In this document: piece after piece, positions 8,673 through 16,703 of the stretch | Position numbering within the stretch: the first letter of the stretch is position 1 | How the letters are laid out: each line of letters opens with the position of its first letter | NCBI RefSeq assembly: GCF_001421165.1 | Contig: NZ_LMKB01000005.1 | Location: forward strand, 815,868 to 879,867 | Direction: 5' to 3' | Origin: Frigoribacterium sp. Leaf8 | GTDB lineage: Bacteria; Actinomycetota; Actinomycetes; Actinomycetales; Microbacteriaceae | DNA: 64,000 bases | Made by a program: the position numbers and the translations under genes | Notes under the pieces: model-generated | What the model was told of the DNA's origin: nothing | What the model saw: only the letters and a program-made list of their open reading frames with translations | Databases searched by the model: none

Positions 8673-9799
8673 GCGGACGCGGCCCGGGGACGGTCCTGCT
8701 CGACGCGACGTCCATCCCTCCGACCAAGGGCGGCGTCGCGCGATACATCGCCGGGCTCCTGACGGGTCTCGGCGAGACGGGAACGGTCGTCACGGTCGTG
8801 GTCAAGCCCGACGATCTCGACTGGCTCCGCGAGCAGGCACCGACCCACCGCTACGTCGCGGCTCCGTCGCTGGTGTCCCGTCGGCCGATGCGGCTCGCCT
8901 GGGAACAGATCGCCCTCCCGGTCCTGGCCCACCGCCTCGGCGTCCAGACCCTCCACTCGCCCCACTACACGTTCCCGATTGTCCTCAGCCGACGCACGGT
9001 GGTCACCCTGCACGACGCGACCTTCTTCAGCAGCCCCGGCGACCACTCCATGGGCAAGCGGCGTTTCTTCTCCGTGTGGACGAAGGCTGCTCGACGTCGG
9101 GCACGTGCGGTCGTCGTGCCCAGCGCCAGCACGGCGGCCGAACTCGACCGTCACGTCGGCCCGTCGAGGGCACCCGTCGTCGTCGCGCACCACGGGGTCG
9201 ACCGGGCGGTCTTCCACGCTCCGTCGACCGACCAGGTCCGGGCGTTCGCCGAGGTGAACGGGCTGACGACCGACCCGGGGTGGATCGCCTTCCTCGGGAC
9301 GGTGGAACCCCGCAAGAGCGTGCCGTCCCTCATCGAGGCCCACCGCCTCCTCGGGCCCGACGCTCCTCCGCTCCTCGTCGCCGGTGGTCTGGGCTGGGAC
9401 GCGGACGCCGCGCGGACCTTGACCGAGGCGGGCAACCGTCCCGGAGCAGCGCTCCGGCACCTCGGCTACCTCCCCCTCGACGACCTCTCCGCCTTCCTGG
9501 GCGGGGCGAGCGTCGTGGCGTACCCCAGCACGGGCGAAGGGTTCGGGTTGCCCGTGCTCGAGGCGATGGCTACGGGCGCTGCCGTCCTGACGACGCGGTC
9601 GACGGCTCTGCCCGAGGTCGGTGGCGACGCCGTCGCCTACGCCGAGGCGACCGTCACCTCGCTCAGGACGGCGTTGTCGGCGTTGCTCTCCTCACCCGAC
9701 GAGCGGTCCCGCCTCGGTGCCCTGGCACGAGAACGTGCCACACTCTTCACCTGGGCGCGGTGCGCGCTCGCGCACGACGAGGCCTACACGACACCATGA
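8669..9799 (+). CDS. GT4-family glycosyltransferase with an apparent CTG start
   Basis: A GT-B glycosyltransferase of about 376 residues that likely works in the cytoplasm on the exported glycan. The N-terminal strand VLLDATS and the loop PTKGGVARY contact the acceptor side in this family. The C-terminal half has FLGTVEPRKS and the donor-site motif STGEGFGLPVLEA. No ATG, GTG or TTG occurs in frame between a spurious ATG deep inside wzt at 8381 and a GTG at 8798 that would remove the first 43 residues. The CTG at 8669-8671 overlaps the wzt stop as CTGA, exactly where the ATGA couplings of the next genes would predict a start, with GAGAG upstream. I therefore call CTG as the start. The next gene overlaps its stop as ATGA. 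Confidence 0.85.
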   Translation: MSGRGPGTVLLDATSIPPTKGGVARYIAGLLTGLGETGTVVTVVVKPDDLDWLREQAPTHRYVAAPSLVSRRPMRLAWEQIALPVLAHRLGVQTLHSPHYTFPIVLSRRTVVTLHDATFFSSPGDHSMGKRRFFSVWTKAARRRARAVVVPSASTAAELDRHVGPSRAPVVVAHHGVDRAVFHAPSTDQVRAFAEVNGLTTDPGWIAFLGTVEPRKSVPSLIEAHRLLGPDAPPLLVAGGLGWDADAARTLTEAGNRPGAALRHLGYLPLDDLSAFLGGASVVAYPSTGEGFGLPVLEAMATGAAVLTTRSTALPEVGGDAVAYAEATVTSLRTALSALLSSPDERSRLGALARERATLFTWARCALAHDEAYTTP

Positions 9800-10698
9800 C
9801 CACCCCCACCCGTTCCGACGAGCCCACCGTGGCGATCGTCACGGTCAGCTACAACTCCGGCCGCTACCTGAGCGCTTTCCTCGCGTCGACCGAGTCCGCC
9901 TCGGCGGAGCCGACCCGTCTGGTCGTCGCCGACAACGCGTCGAACGACGTCGAAGCGGCCCGGACGACGACCGAGGGCGCCGGTGGTCGTTTCGTCGAGG
10001 TCGGGGCGAATCGCGGCTACGGCACGGCGGTCAACCGGGCCGTCACCCACCTGCCGAGTTCGGTCCACCACGTCCTGATCTCGAATCCCGACGTCGTCCT
10101 CGCCCCCGGCGTCGTCGACGTCCTGCTCGACACCCTCCGCTCCGGCGACGACATCGCCGCGGTCGGCCCGGCGATCGTCGAAGCCGACGGTGAGCCCTAC
10201 CCCTCCGCTCGACAGATCCCCTCGTTGCGAACAGGCCTCGGTCACGCGCTGTTCGCGAACCTCTGGCCGACGAACCCCTGGTCTCGCTCGTACCGGCGCG
10301 AAGGCGAGCACGAGGCCCGGCGCGACACCGGCTGGCTCTCCGGTGCCTGCCTACTCGTGCGTCGCGACGTGTTCGACGAGTTGGGAGGGTTCGACGAGCG
10401 CTACTTCATGTACTTCGAAGACGTCGACCTGGGCTATCGCATCGGCCTCTCCGGCCGCCGGAGCGTCTACGAGCCCGCCGCCACCGTCGTCCACGTCGGC
10501 GCCCACTCGACGCGCGAGTCGTCGGACGCGATGCGACGTGAGCACCACCGCAGCGCCTACCGTTTCCTCGCGTCGAAGTACCGCGCGTGGTACCTCTGGC
10601 CCGTCCGCGCCGCACTCCGCGTCGCTCTCGAGGCTCGCTTCCGGCTCGGCGGGCTCCCCCGCCGGGCGTCCACCCCGAACCCGACGGGAAAACGATGA
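9796..10698 (+). CDS. GT2-family glycosyltransferase (rhamnosyltransferase-like)
   Basis: A 300-residue GT-A enzyme. The first strand reads VAIVTVSYN, followed by VVADNASND, both typical of WbbL-like enzymes that use dTDP-rhamnose. ISNPDVVLAPG is the donor-Asp region. GWLSGACLLVRR and FMYFEDVDLGYR complete the active-site pattern, with the final VVHVGAHST as the closing loop. A basic amphipathic C-terminal stretch (WYLWPVRAALRVALEARFR) may hold it to the membrane. The ATG overlaps the previous stop as ATGA, and its own stop overlaps the next ATG, so it is translationally coupled in the operon. Given rfbABCD nearby, a rhamnose donor is plausible but not shown by sequence. Confidence 0.88.
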   Translation: MTTPTRSDEPTVAIVTVSYNSGRYLSAFLASTESASAEPTRLVVADNASNDVEAARTTTEGAGGRFVEVGANRGYGTAVNRAVTHLPSSVHHVLISNPDVVLAPGVVDVLLDTLRSGDDIAAVGPAIVEADGEPYPSARQIPSLRTGLGHALFANLWPTNPWSRSYRREGEHEARRDTGWLSGACLLVRRDVFDELGGFDERYFMYFEDVDLGYRIGLSGRRSVYEPAATVVHVGAHSTRESSDAMRREHHRSAYRFLASKYRAWYLWPVRAALRVALEARFRLGGLPRRASTPNPTGKR

Positions 10699-11825
10699 CG
10701 CTGGCAGTCACCGCCATGGTCCGCGACGAGGCGGACATCATCCGCCGATGGGTCGATTACCACGTGGCTCAGGGCGTCGACGTGATCATCGTCACCGACA
10801 ACGCCTCGACCGACGGCACCACAGAGATCCTCACCGAATTCGAGGCCGCAGGAACGATCGTCCTGCACCACGACCCCGAGCACCGGAAACAACAGGGTGC
10901 CGTCGTGACGCGCATGGCCCGAGAAGCCGCGACCGTCCACGGTGCCGACTGGGTCGTCAACGCCGACGCCGACGAGTTCCTGATCCCCCGGGACCGCTCG
11001 CTGCGGTTGGCCGACGTGTTCGCGCGACTCGACACCGGCCTGGGCTCGTTCTCGGTGCCGGTCGTCAACATGGTCGGGCCCGTCGCGCTCGACGGTCCCG
11101 GCATCGACCGGCTCGTGTGGCGTGACGAACGCACCAACGACGAACTCCGGGCGGTCGGCGTGCTCGCCCAGCCGACCACCAACGCGGTCCACGTCGCCGA
11201 CGCCGACGTCACCGTCGCACAGGGCAACCACGTGGTGAGCATCGCCAGCACAGGTGCACCTGCGCAGGGGCTCGAACTCGAGGTGCTCCACCTTCCGTGG
11301 CGCTCCTGGACGCAGTTCCGGCGCAAGGTCGAGAGCGCAGGACTCGGGTACCTCGCCAGCCCTCATCTGACCCCCAGTCCCAATCACCACGGCATGCGCG
11401 ACTACCGTCGCCTGCTCGACGGCACGCTCCTGTCCTACTACGCCGCCCGGCACGTGACGGATGCCGAGGCCGCCGAGGGTCCGTTCCGCCTCGATCGCTC
11501 GCTCGTCGAGTTCCTCGCGGTGGTGCCGCCCTCCGGCCCCTACCCGCCCGACGTCCCGTTCACCGAGCCGGTCGACCGGTACCTCGGCGGGCTCGGCCGT
11601 TCGCTCGTCGGCCGCGACGAACAGATCTCCCGGCAGGAGGCGCGGCTCGACCAGGCCGCGCAGGCCCTCTCGGACGCCGAGGACGAGGCCGCTCGACTCC
11701 GTCGACACGCCGCCGGGTTGGAGGACGAGCTCGCTCGCACGCGTGCGGAGGTCGGGGCGATGAAGAACCGCCGGATCGTCAAGCTCGTCGACGGAGTCCG
11801 CGAACGAACCCGACGCACGAGATGA
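10695..11825 (+). CDS. Glycosyltransferase-like protein (GT2/GT92-like) with C-terminal coiled coil
   Basis: A 376-residue protein. Residues 1-25 (TAMVRDEADIIRRWVDYH) match the start of GT92/DUF23-like enzymes, which often have MVRNE..YL.EW..YH. DNASTDGT follows at about 36-43 and VNADADEFLIP at about 92-102 provides a DxD-type metal motif. HLPWRSWTQFRRKV around 200 is also typical of that family. The last 90 or so residues contain a heptad-rich segment (about 310-355) that should form a coiled coil, followed by a basic end, which may serve assembly with partner transferases. The ATG overlaps the upstream stop (ATGA). The sugar specificity cannot be read. Confidence 0.78.
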   Translation: MTLAVTAMVRDEADIIRRWVDYHVAQGVDVIIVTDNASTDGTTEILTEFEAAGTIVLHHDPEHRKQQGAVVTRMAREAATVHGADWVVNADADEFLIPRDRSLRLADVFARLDTGLGSFSVPVVNMVGPVALDGPGIDRLVWRDERTNDELRAVGVLAQPTTNAVHVADADVTVAQGNHVVSIASTGAPAQGLELEVLHLPWRSWTQFRRKVESAGLGYLASPHLTPSPNHHGMRDYRRLLDGTLLSYYAARHVTDAEAAEGPFRLDRSLVEFLAVVPPSGPYPPDVPFTEPVDRYLGGLGRSLVGRDEQISRQEARLDQAAQALSDAEDEAARLRRHAAGLEDELARTRAEVGAMKNRRIVKLVDGVRERTRRTR

Positions 11826-12781
11826 ACCGTCGGTTCCGCCGCGCGTCCCGAGCGGTCGCCCGGATGCTGCGCGTCGAGCGCGTCTACGACCGTGGCCTCC
11901 GATCCGCACGCGTGGCGGCCGAACGACGACGGGACAGCCGTTGGCAGGCCGTCATCGGCGAGTTCCTGCGAACGGGCGTCTCGGTGTCGACCAGTGGCGC
12001 CTGGGGCCGCCCCGACTCGGCCGGCATCCCGATGGTCATGTGCCTGTGGAACCGACCGGACCGGCTGCCTCACGTGCTCGACATGCTCGCGGCACTCGAC
12101 GCCGAGCGTCCGGTCCGCCTCCTCCTGTGGAACAACAACGCGGCCGACGCGGCTCGCTACGCAGAAGCCGTCCGTGGCGCCGCGACTGGGAGCCTGGTCA
12201 GCGTGGATCTGGTCCAGAGCCCGGTGAACATCGGCGGTCTCGCCCGCTTCGTCGCCGCCCGTCTGTTGTGGAACGCCGGGTACCGCGGACCGGTCGTGAT
12301 GTTGGACGACGACCAGGACGTCTCATCCCGTTTCGTCACGGATCTCCTGGCGGACTACGAGTCCCGATCCGTGGTCTCCTGGTGGGCCTTCAGTCAGCAC
12401 GGATCGTACTGGGCCCGCGCCGAGATCGCTCCGGGCTCCCCCGCCGACCACGCCGGCACGGGCGGCACGGTGTACGACTGCGAACTGGTGTCGGACGACG
12501 CGTTCTTCGCTCGCCTCCCCCGCCGGTTCGCGTTCCTCGAGGATCAGTGGATGTCGTTCTTCGCACACGCCAAGGGCTGGCGTGTCGTCAAGGCGCGTAC
12601 CGACATCAGCCTCGTGTCCGAGGAGTTGAACCAGTACCACGCCCTCAAACCCTTGAAGGACGTCTTCTACCATTTCCAACGACAGGTGGGACCGGCCTAC
12701 GTCGTGGGCAGCGTCCGTCGGTCCGGCTGGGGCGACGGTCGGCTCCGGTCAGGTGGAGCGGCTCCGTCTCGAGCCAGCTGA
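11822..12781 (+). CDS. Glycosyltransferase-like protein, last gene of the wzm-wzt operon
   Basis: A 319-residue protein with a basic, Arg-rich N-terminus. Recognisable GT-A features are PMVMCLWNRPDRL near residue 65, LLLWNNNAADA around 100, PVNIGGLARF around 137 and VVMLDDDQDVS around 158, where DDDQD would be the metal and donor site. FAFLEDQWMSF near 240 resembles the acceptor-side ED motif. I do not recognise a closer family. The ATG overlaps the previous stop as ATGA, so it is coupled to the genes upstream. A 23-bp terminator stem follows 24 bases after the stop, marking the end of the operon. Confidence 0.75.
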   Translation: MNRRFRRASRAVARMLRVERVYDRGLRSARVAAERRRDSRWQAVIGEFLRTGVSVSTSGAWGRPDSAGIPMVMCLWNRPDRLPHVLDMLAALDAERPVRLLLWNNNAADAARYAEAVRGAATGSLVSVDLVQSPVNIGGLARFVAARLLWNAGYRGPVVMLDDDQDVSSRFVTDLLADYESRSVVSWWAFSQHGSYWARAEIAPGSPADHAGTGGTVYDCELVSDDAFFARLPRRFAFLEDQWMSFFAHAKGWRVVKARTDISLVSEELNQYHALKPLKDVFYHFQRQVGPAYVVGSVRRSGWGDGRLRSGGAAPSRAS

Positions 12782-12805
12782 GGCGTGAGGCCGGCCACAC
12801 GACGA

Positions 12806-12855
12806 CCGACGACACGAGACCGACCGGAACCCTCCGGTCGGTCTCGTGTCGTCGG
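12806..12855. terminator. Bidirectional terminator hairpin
   Basis: A perfect 23-bp inverted repeat (12806-12828 and 12833-12855) with a 4-base loop, between the convergent glycosyltransferase operon and rfbA. One of the two longest stems in the window. Confidence 0.9.
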
Positions 12856-12872
12856 TGGTCGGCGAGCCGACG

Positions 12873-13736
12873 TCAGTCGGCGAGGAGCTTCTGCAAGTAG
12901 AGACCGTATCCGCTCTTGGCGAGCGGAGCAGCCAACGCGGCCAGGTGCTCGTCGTCGATCCACCCGTTGCGCCAGGCGATCTCCTCGATGCAGCCGATCT
13001 TGTGACCCTGGCGATCCTCGATCACCCTGACGTATTCGGACGCCTGCATCATCGACTCGAAGGTGCCGGTGTCGAGCCACGCGGTGCCGCGGTCGAGGAC
13101 CTGTACCTGCAGTTCGCCGGCCTCGAGGTAACGCTCGTTGACGGTCGAGATCTCGAGCTCTCCCCGAGCACTCGGCTCGATGGTCTTCGCGATCCCGACG
13201 ACGGCGTTGTCGTAGAAGTAGAGACCGGGGACGGCGAAGTTGCTCTTCGGTGCCAGGGGCTTCTCCTCGATGGAGACGGCCTTGAACGCCTCGTCGAACT
13301 CGACGACCCCATAGGCCTTGGGATCGGCGACGTGGTAGGCGAAGATCGTCGCGCCCTGGACGTCGGCGTTCTTCTTGAGGTTCGAGCCGAGTCCGACGCC
13401 GTGGAAGATGTTGTCGCCGAGGACCAGGGCGACGCTGTCGTCGCCGATGAAGTCCTCGCCGATGACGAATGCCTGGGCCAGGCCGTCGGGCGATGGCTGA
13501 ACGGCGTACTCGATGGTCATGCCCAGCTGCGACCCGTCGCCGAGCAGTGCCCGGAACTGGTCGTTGTACTCGGGCGTGGTGATGACGAGCACCTCGTGGA
13601 TGCCTGCCATCATCAGGGTCGACAAGGGGTAGTAGACCATCGGCTTGTCGTAGATGGGCATGAGCTGCTTGGAGATGCCCTTGGTGATCGGCCAGAGACG
13701 CGTGCCGGACCCGCCGGCGAGGATGATGCCCTTCAT
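12873..13736 (-). CDS. rfbA: Glucose-1-phosphate thymidylyltransferase
   Basis: A 287-residue cytoplasmic enzyme that makes dTDP-glucose from glucose-1-phosphate and dTTP, the first step of dTDP-L-rhamnose synthesis. The N-terminal nucleotide loop [11 protein letters not shown] is at about 8-18, [12 protein letters not shown] at about 27-38, VLGDNIFHG around 108, and EEKPLAPKS around 163-171, all diagnostic of RmlA. Length is normal for short-form RmlA. The ATG lies one base after the rfbC stop (TGA C ATG), so the two are one operon. It shares the convergent terminator with the transferase operon. Confidence 0.95.
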   Translation of the reverse strand: MKGIILAGGSGTRLWPITKGISKQLMPIYDKPMVYYPLSTLMMAGIHEVLVITTPEYNDQFRALLGDGSQLGMTIEYAVQPSPDGLAQAFVIGEDFIGDDSVALVLGDNIFHGVGLGSNLKKNADVQGATIFAYHVADPKAYGVVEFDEAFKAVSIEEKPLAPKSNFAVPGLYFYDNAVVGIAKTIEPSARGELEISTVNERYLEAGELQVQVLDRGTAWLDTGTFESMMQASEYVRVIEDRQGHKIGCIEEIAWRNGWIDDEHLAALAAPLAKSGYGLYLQKLLAD

Positions 13737-13737
13737 G

Positions 13738-14364
13738 TCATTCGCCCTCTCCGGCGGCGTGTGCCGCATCCAAGGACGCATAGTAGGCGCGCATGTCGTC
13801 CCACGTCGGCAGGAGCCCGGCGACCGCCGCCTCGGCCAGCGTCGGCGCAGAGGTGTCCTTCGGTGAGAGCAGGGGCTCACCGGCACCCTCGGGGAAGACG
13901 AGGCCGATCTCGGGGTCGAGGGGGTCGATCCCGTGTTCGCGCTCGGCGTGGAACGTGTCGGAGACCAGGTAGCTGACCGTCGCATCGTCGGTCAGCGCGA
14001 CGAACGCGTGCCCCAGGCCCTCGGACAGGTAGATGGCGCGCCGGTCGACGTCGTCGAGGAGCACGGAGTCCCATTGGCCGTAGGTGGCGGAGCCCACCCG
14101 GATGTCGATCACGTAGTCGAGGACCGCACCATGCGTCGCGGTGACGTACTTGGCCTGGCCGAGCGGGACGTCGGCGAAGTGGATGCCTCGGACGACACCG
14201 CGCTTCGAGACGGAGGTGTTGGCTTGACGAAGCTGGACGGGGTGCCCGACCACCTCGGCGAGCTTGTCGAAGCGGTACCACTCGAGGAAGACGCCCCGGT
14301 CGTCACCGAACTGCTTCGGGGTGATCTCGTAGCTGTCTGGGATCTTCAGTTCGCGGATCTGCAC
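13738..14364 (-). CDS. rfbC: dTDP-4-dehydrorhamnose 3,5-epimerase
   Basis: A 208-residue cupin-fold enzyme, third step of dTDP-L-rhamnose synthesis. Diagnostic motifs are [12 protein letters not shown] (about 19-30), [17 protein letters not shown] (about 47-63) with the catalytic His62, and [13 protein letters not shown] (about 112-124). Length is a little above the typical 180-200, with a short helical tail. The start is GTG, and TAAGCT ends six bases before it, so the message is probably leaderless. It is followed immediately by rfbA on the same strand. Confidence 0.95.
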   Translation of the reverse strand: MQIRELKIPDSYEITPKQFGDDRGVFLEWYRFDKLAEVVGHPVQLRQANTSVSKRGVVRGIHFADVPLGQAKYVTATHGAVLDYVIDIRVGSATYGQWDSVLLDDVDRRAIYLSEGLGHAFVALTDDATVSYLVSDTFHAEREHGIDPLDPEIGLVFPEGAGEPLLSPKDTSAPTLAEAAVAGLLPTWDDMRAYYASLDAAHAAGEGE

Positions 14365-14370
14365 CGGGGC

Positions 14371-14376
14371 AGCTTA
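14371..14376 (-). promoter_or_regulatory. rfbC: Putative -10 of leaderless rfbC-rfbA transcript
   Basis: Reads TAAGCT on the minus strand and ends six bases before the GTG start of rfbC. Confidence 0.6.
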
Positions 14377-14434
14377 CCAAGAGCCGGCGCGGGGCACGGA
14401 AGCGCCGATCGCGGCTCGCGCACTGCAGCCCCGG

Positions 14435-14665
14435 TCACCGCCGCGAGTAGTCCGCGTTGGTCTTGAGCTCGGAGCGTGGGATGGACAACGACGCGAGGAT
14501 GTCGTAGAACCCCTGGCCGTTGATGTCTCGTGGTGCCATGCCGACGGCACGCAGGGCGGTGACCGTCGACTCGGTGGTCACGTGCCGCAGCATGCGTGGC
14601 GCCACGACGCAGACGTAGCCCCGGCCGACCTCGGGCAGGTTGTCGTAGCAGTGCAGGACGAGCAT
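14435..14665 (-). CDS. Small orphan protein matching the C-terminal domain of the adjacent peptidase
   Basis: A 76-residue protein with an ATG preceded by a strong AGGAG ribosome site. There is no signal peptide. Residues about 18-76 align with the last 60 residues of the M15 peptidase encoded just upstream on the same strand: R.LRH.TT, V.A.RAVG and a conserved end SIPRS.L.TNADY.R, about 27 identities in 60 positions by eye with a single gap. It therefore looks like a free-standing copy of that domain, 15 bases downstream of the peptidase gene and probably in the same transcript. Its function is unknown; it could be a partner, an inhibitor or a leftover of a duplication. Confidence 0.75.
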   Translation of the reverse strand: MLVLHCYDNLPEVGRGYVCVVAPRMLRHVTTESTVTALRAVGMAPRDINGQGFYDILASLSIPRSELKTNADYSRR

Positions 14666-14680
14666 GTTTTCTCCTAGAGG

Positions 14681-15571
14681 TCAGGGACGCCAGTAGTCGG
14701 CGTTGGTCGTGAGCGCAGAACGTGGGATGGACATCGCGTCGAGCAAGCCCTCGAAGTCTCGTCGGGAGACCACGTCGAAGTAGGGGATGCCGACGGCTCG
14801 GACGGCGTTCACCTGCCCGATCGTGGTGAAGTGACGCAAGGACCGCATGCCCAGGAGAGCCGTGTAGCTCGTCCCGACCCCGGGCATGGACTCCGGGACG
14901 CGGACCGCGACGAGCCCGGACGTGTCGCGGACCGCCGATGCAGGACCCGGGTACGCCGCCACGTAGTCGAAGTGCCAGGCCTCGGGCCGGGAGAACGTGT
15001 TGCCCGTCGGCGCCCAGCCGTATCGCCCGCAGTTCGCGTCCATCCACCGCTTCGCCGACGACCCCGCCGCGTCGACCCCGGCGCCGAAGTCGCAGGAGAT
15101 GCCCCAACCGTGGTTCGAGGTGCCCGGATAGGCGGCCAGGTTGCCGGTGCCCGCCTGGTAGCGGTTCCAGTAGTCGACCTGACGGTCGTACGAGCGGTAG
15201 CCCTCGGTGATCTGCAGGGGACGGCCGACGGCCGCCTGGAAGGCGAGGCCCATCGCGAAGTACTGCCGAGCGGCGTCGTCCCGCAGGAAGCCCGATCCGC
15301 CTACCGACGCGGGCACGGGGACCAGGAGGCCCGACGGGATGCGGCCGTTGGCCTGGCCTCCCCACGCCTGGGTCGCGGCCTGCGCGAGAGCCGACTCGAT
15401 CGTCTGGACGCCGTCGGACGTCTCGCCGAGCGTCGTGGCGGCCCGACCGGACTGGGTCGAGAGCAGTCCCGAGGCACCCGCACCGGCGACGGCCGCGAGG
15501 CTCAGGAGCCCCCGGCGGCCGAGGACGGGGCCCAGGTCACGTGCCGAGGGCACAGAGGTTTCAGGGCGCAT
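14681..15571 (-). CDS. Secreted D-Ala-D-Ala carboxypeptidase-like peptidase (M15/VanY type) with extra C-terminal domain
   Basis: A 296-residue exported wall peptidase. The N-terminus has twin arginines (RRG at 19-21) before a hydrophobic stretch, like a Tat or Sec signal, with likely cleavage near residue 45. The catalytic part (about 75-210) has the zinc motifs of family M15: TSNHGWGISCDF with His154 and Asp161, and EAWHFDY with Glu197 and His200; TEGYRSYDRQ at about 122-131 is also characteristic. Family members trim the terminal D-Ala of peptidoglycan stems. Residues about 236-296 form an additional domain repeated as a separate small gene immediately downstream. Its location amid surface-glycan genes fits wall remodelling. 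Confidence 0.88.
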   Translation of the reverse strand: MRPETSVPSARDLGPVLGRRGLLSLAAVAGAGASGLLSTQSGRAATTLGETSDGVQTIESALAQAATQAWGGQANGRIPSGLLVPVPASVGGSGFLRDDAARQYFAMGLAFQAAVGRPLQITEGYRSYDRQVDYWNRYQAGTGNLAAYPGTSNHGWGISCDFGAGVDAAGSSAKRWMDANCGRYGWAPTGNTFSRPEAWHFDYVAAYPGPASAVRDTSGLVAVRVPESMPGVGTSYTALLGMRSLRHFTTIGQVNAVRAVGIPYFDVVSRRDFEGLLDAMSIPRSALTTNADYWRP

Positions 15572-15675
15572 GGAACGACGTTTGCACGCCGGCCTGCCAT
15601 CGGTCTACCCCCAGAGGCAGGGGGCACGTCCGCGTCGAGGGCCTCCGGACCACTCGGTCAGCCGTCCCCGTCGGC

Positions 15676-15681
15676 TAAGAT
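15676..15681 (+). promoter_or_regulatory. rfbB: Putative -10 element for rfbB-rfbD
   Basis: TAAGAT, about 40 bases before the rfbB start, giving a short leader that includes an AAGGA ribosome site. Confidence 0.5.
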
Positions 15682-15719
15682 CGACCGACTCTTCCGCGAC
15701 CGACCTGCAAGGAACACCT

Positions 15720-16703
15720 GTGAAAATCCTCGTCACCGGCGGAGCCGGCTTCATCGGCTCCAACTTCGTCCGCCGCACGCTCGAAGACGCCTACCCGGGC
15801 CTCGAAGGGGCCGAGGTCGTCGTCCTCGACGCGCTCACCTACTCGGGCAACGAGGCCAACCTGGTGAGTGTCGCCGACTCCCCCCGTTACACGTTCGTCA
15901 AGGGCGACATCCGTGACGGCGCCCTGCTCGACACGCTCTTCCCCGAGGTCGACGCCGTCGTCCACTTCGCCGCAGAATCCCACGTCGACCGCTCGGTCCG
16001 CGACGCCTCGATCTTCGTCGAGACGAACGTGCTGGGAACGCAGCAGCTGCTCGACGCCGCCCTGCGCAACGACCTGAAGCGCTTCGTGCACGTCTCGACC
16101 GACGAGGTCTACGGCTCCATCGCCGAGGGCTCCTGGGCCGAGGACCGTCCGCTCGAACCCAACTCGCCCTACTCCGCCTCGAAGGCCGGGAGCGACCTGC
16201 TCGCCCGCAGCTACCACCGCACCCACGGCCTCAACGTCTCCATCACGCGCTGCAGCAACAACTACGGCCCGTACCACTTCCCCGAGAAGGTCATCCCGCT
16301 CTTCGTCACGAACCTGATCGACGACGTCCACGTGCCGCTCTACGGCGAGGGCAACAACATCCGCGACTGGCTGCACGTCGACGACCACACCCGTGGCATC
16401 GCCATGGTGCTCGTCGGTGGTCGCGCCGGAGAGATCTACAACATCGGCGGCGGCACCGAGCTCACCAACAAAGAACTCACCGAGATGCTGCTCGAGGCAA
16501 CCGGCAAGGACTGGTCCTACGTCGACCGCGTCCAGGACCGTCTGGGCCACGACCTGAGGTACTCCGTCGACATCTCGAAGATCCGCGACGAGCTCGGCTA
16601 CGAGCCCCAGGTGCCCTTCGAGAAGGGTCTCGCCGAGGTCGTCCAGTGGTACCGCGACAACCGCGAGTGGTGGCAGCCGCTCAAAGAGCGCGCCGCTCTC
16701 TGA
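15720..16703 (+). CDS. rfbB: dTDP-glucose 4,6-dehydratase
   Basis: A 327-residue short-chain dehydrogenase-fold enzyme, second step of dTDP-L-rhamnose synthesis. GTG start with AAGGA before it. The NAD loop GGAGFIGSNF is at about 7-16. HFAAESHVDRS is near 80-90, the catalytic region STDEVYGS around 122-129, and YSASKAG around 148-154 with the Tyr/Lys pair. NNYGPYHFPEK and RDWLHVDDH are also family-specific. Its stop overlaps the rfbD start as TGATG. It completes the set with rfbA and rfbC, which are on the other strand about 1.3 kb away. Confidence 0.96.
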   Translation: MKILVTGGAGFIGSNFVRRTLEDAYPGLEGAEVVVLDALTYSGNEANLVSVADSPRYTFVKGDIRDGALLDTLFPEVDAVVHFAAESHVDRSVRDASIFVETNVLGTQQLLDAALRNDLKRFVHVSTDEVYGSIAEGSWAEDRPLEPNSPYSASKAGSDLLARSYHRTHGLNVSITRCSNNYGPYHFPEKVIPLFVTNLIDDVHVPLYGEGNNIRDWLHVDDHTRGIAMVLVGGRAGEIYNIGGGTELTNKELTEMLLEATGKDWSYVDRVQDRLGHDLRYSVDISKIRDELGYEPQVPFEKGLAEVVQWYRDNREWWQPLKERAAL

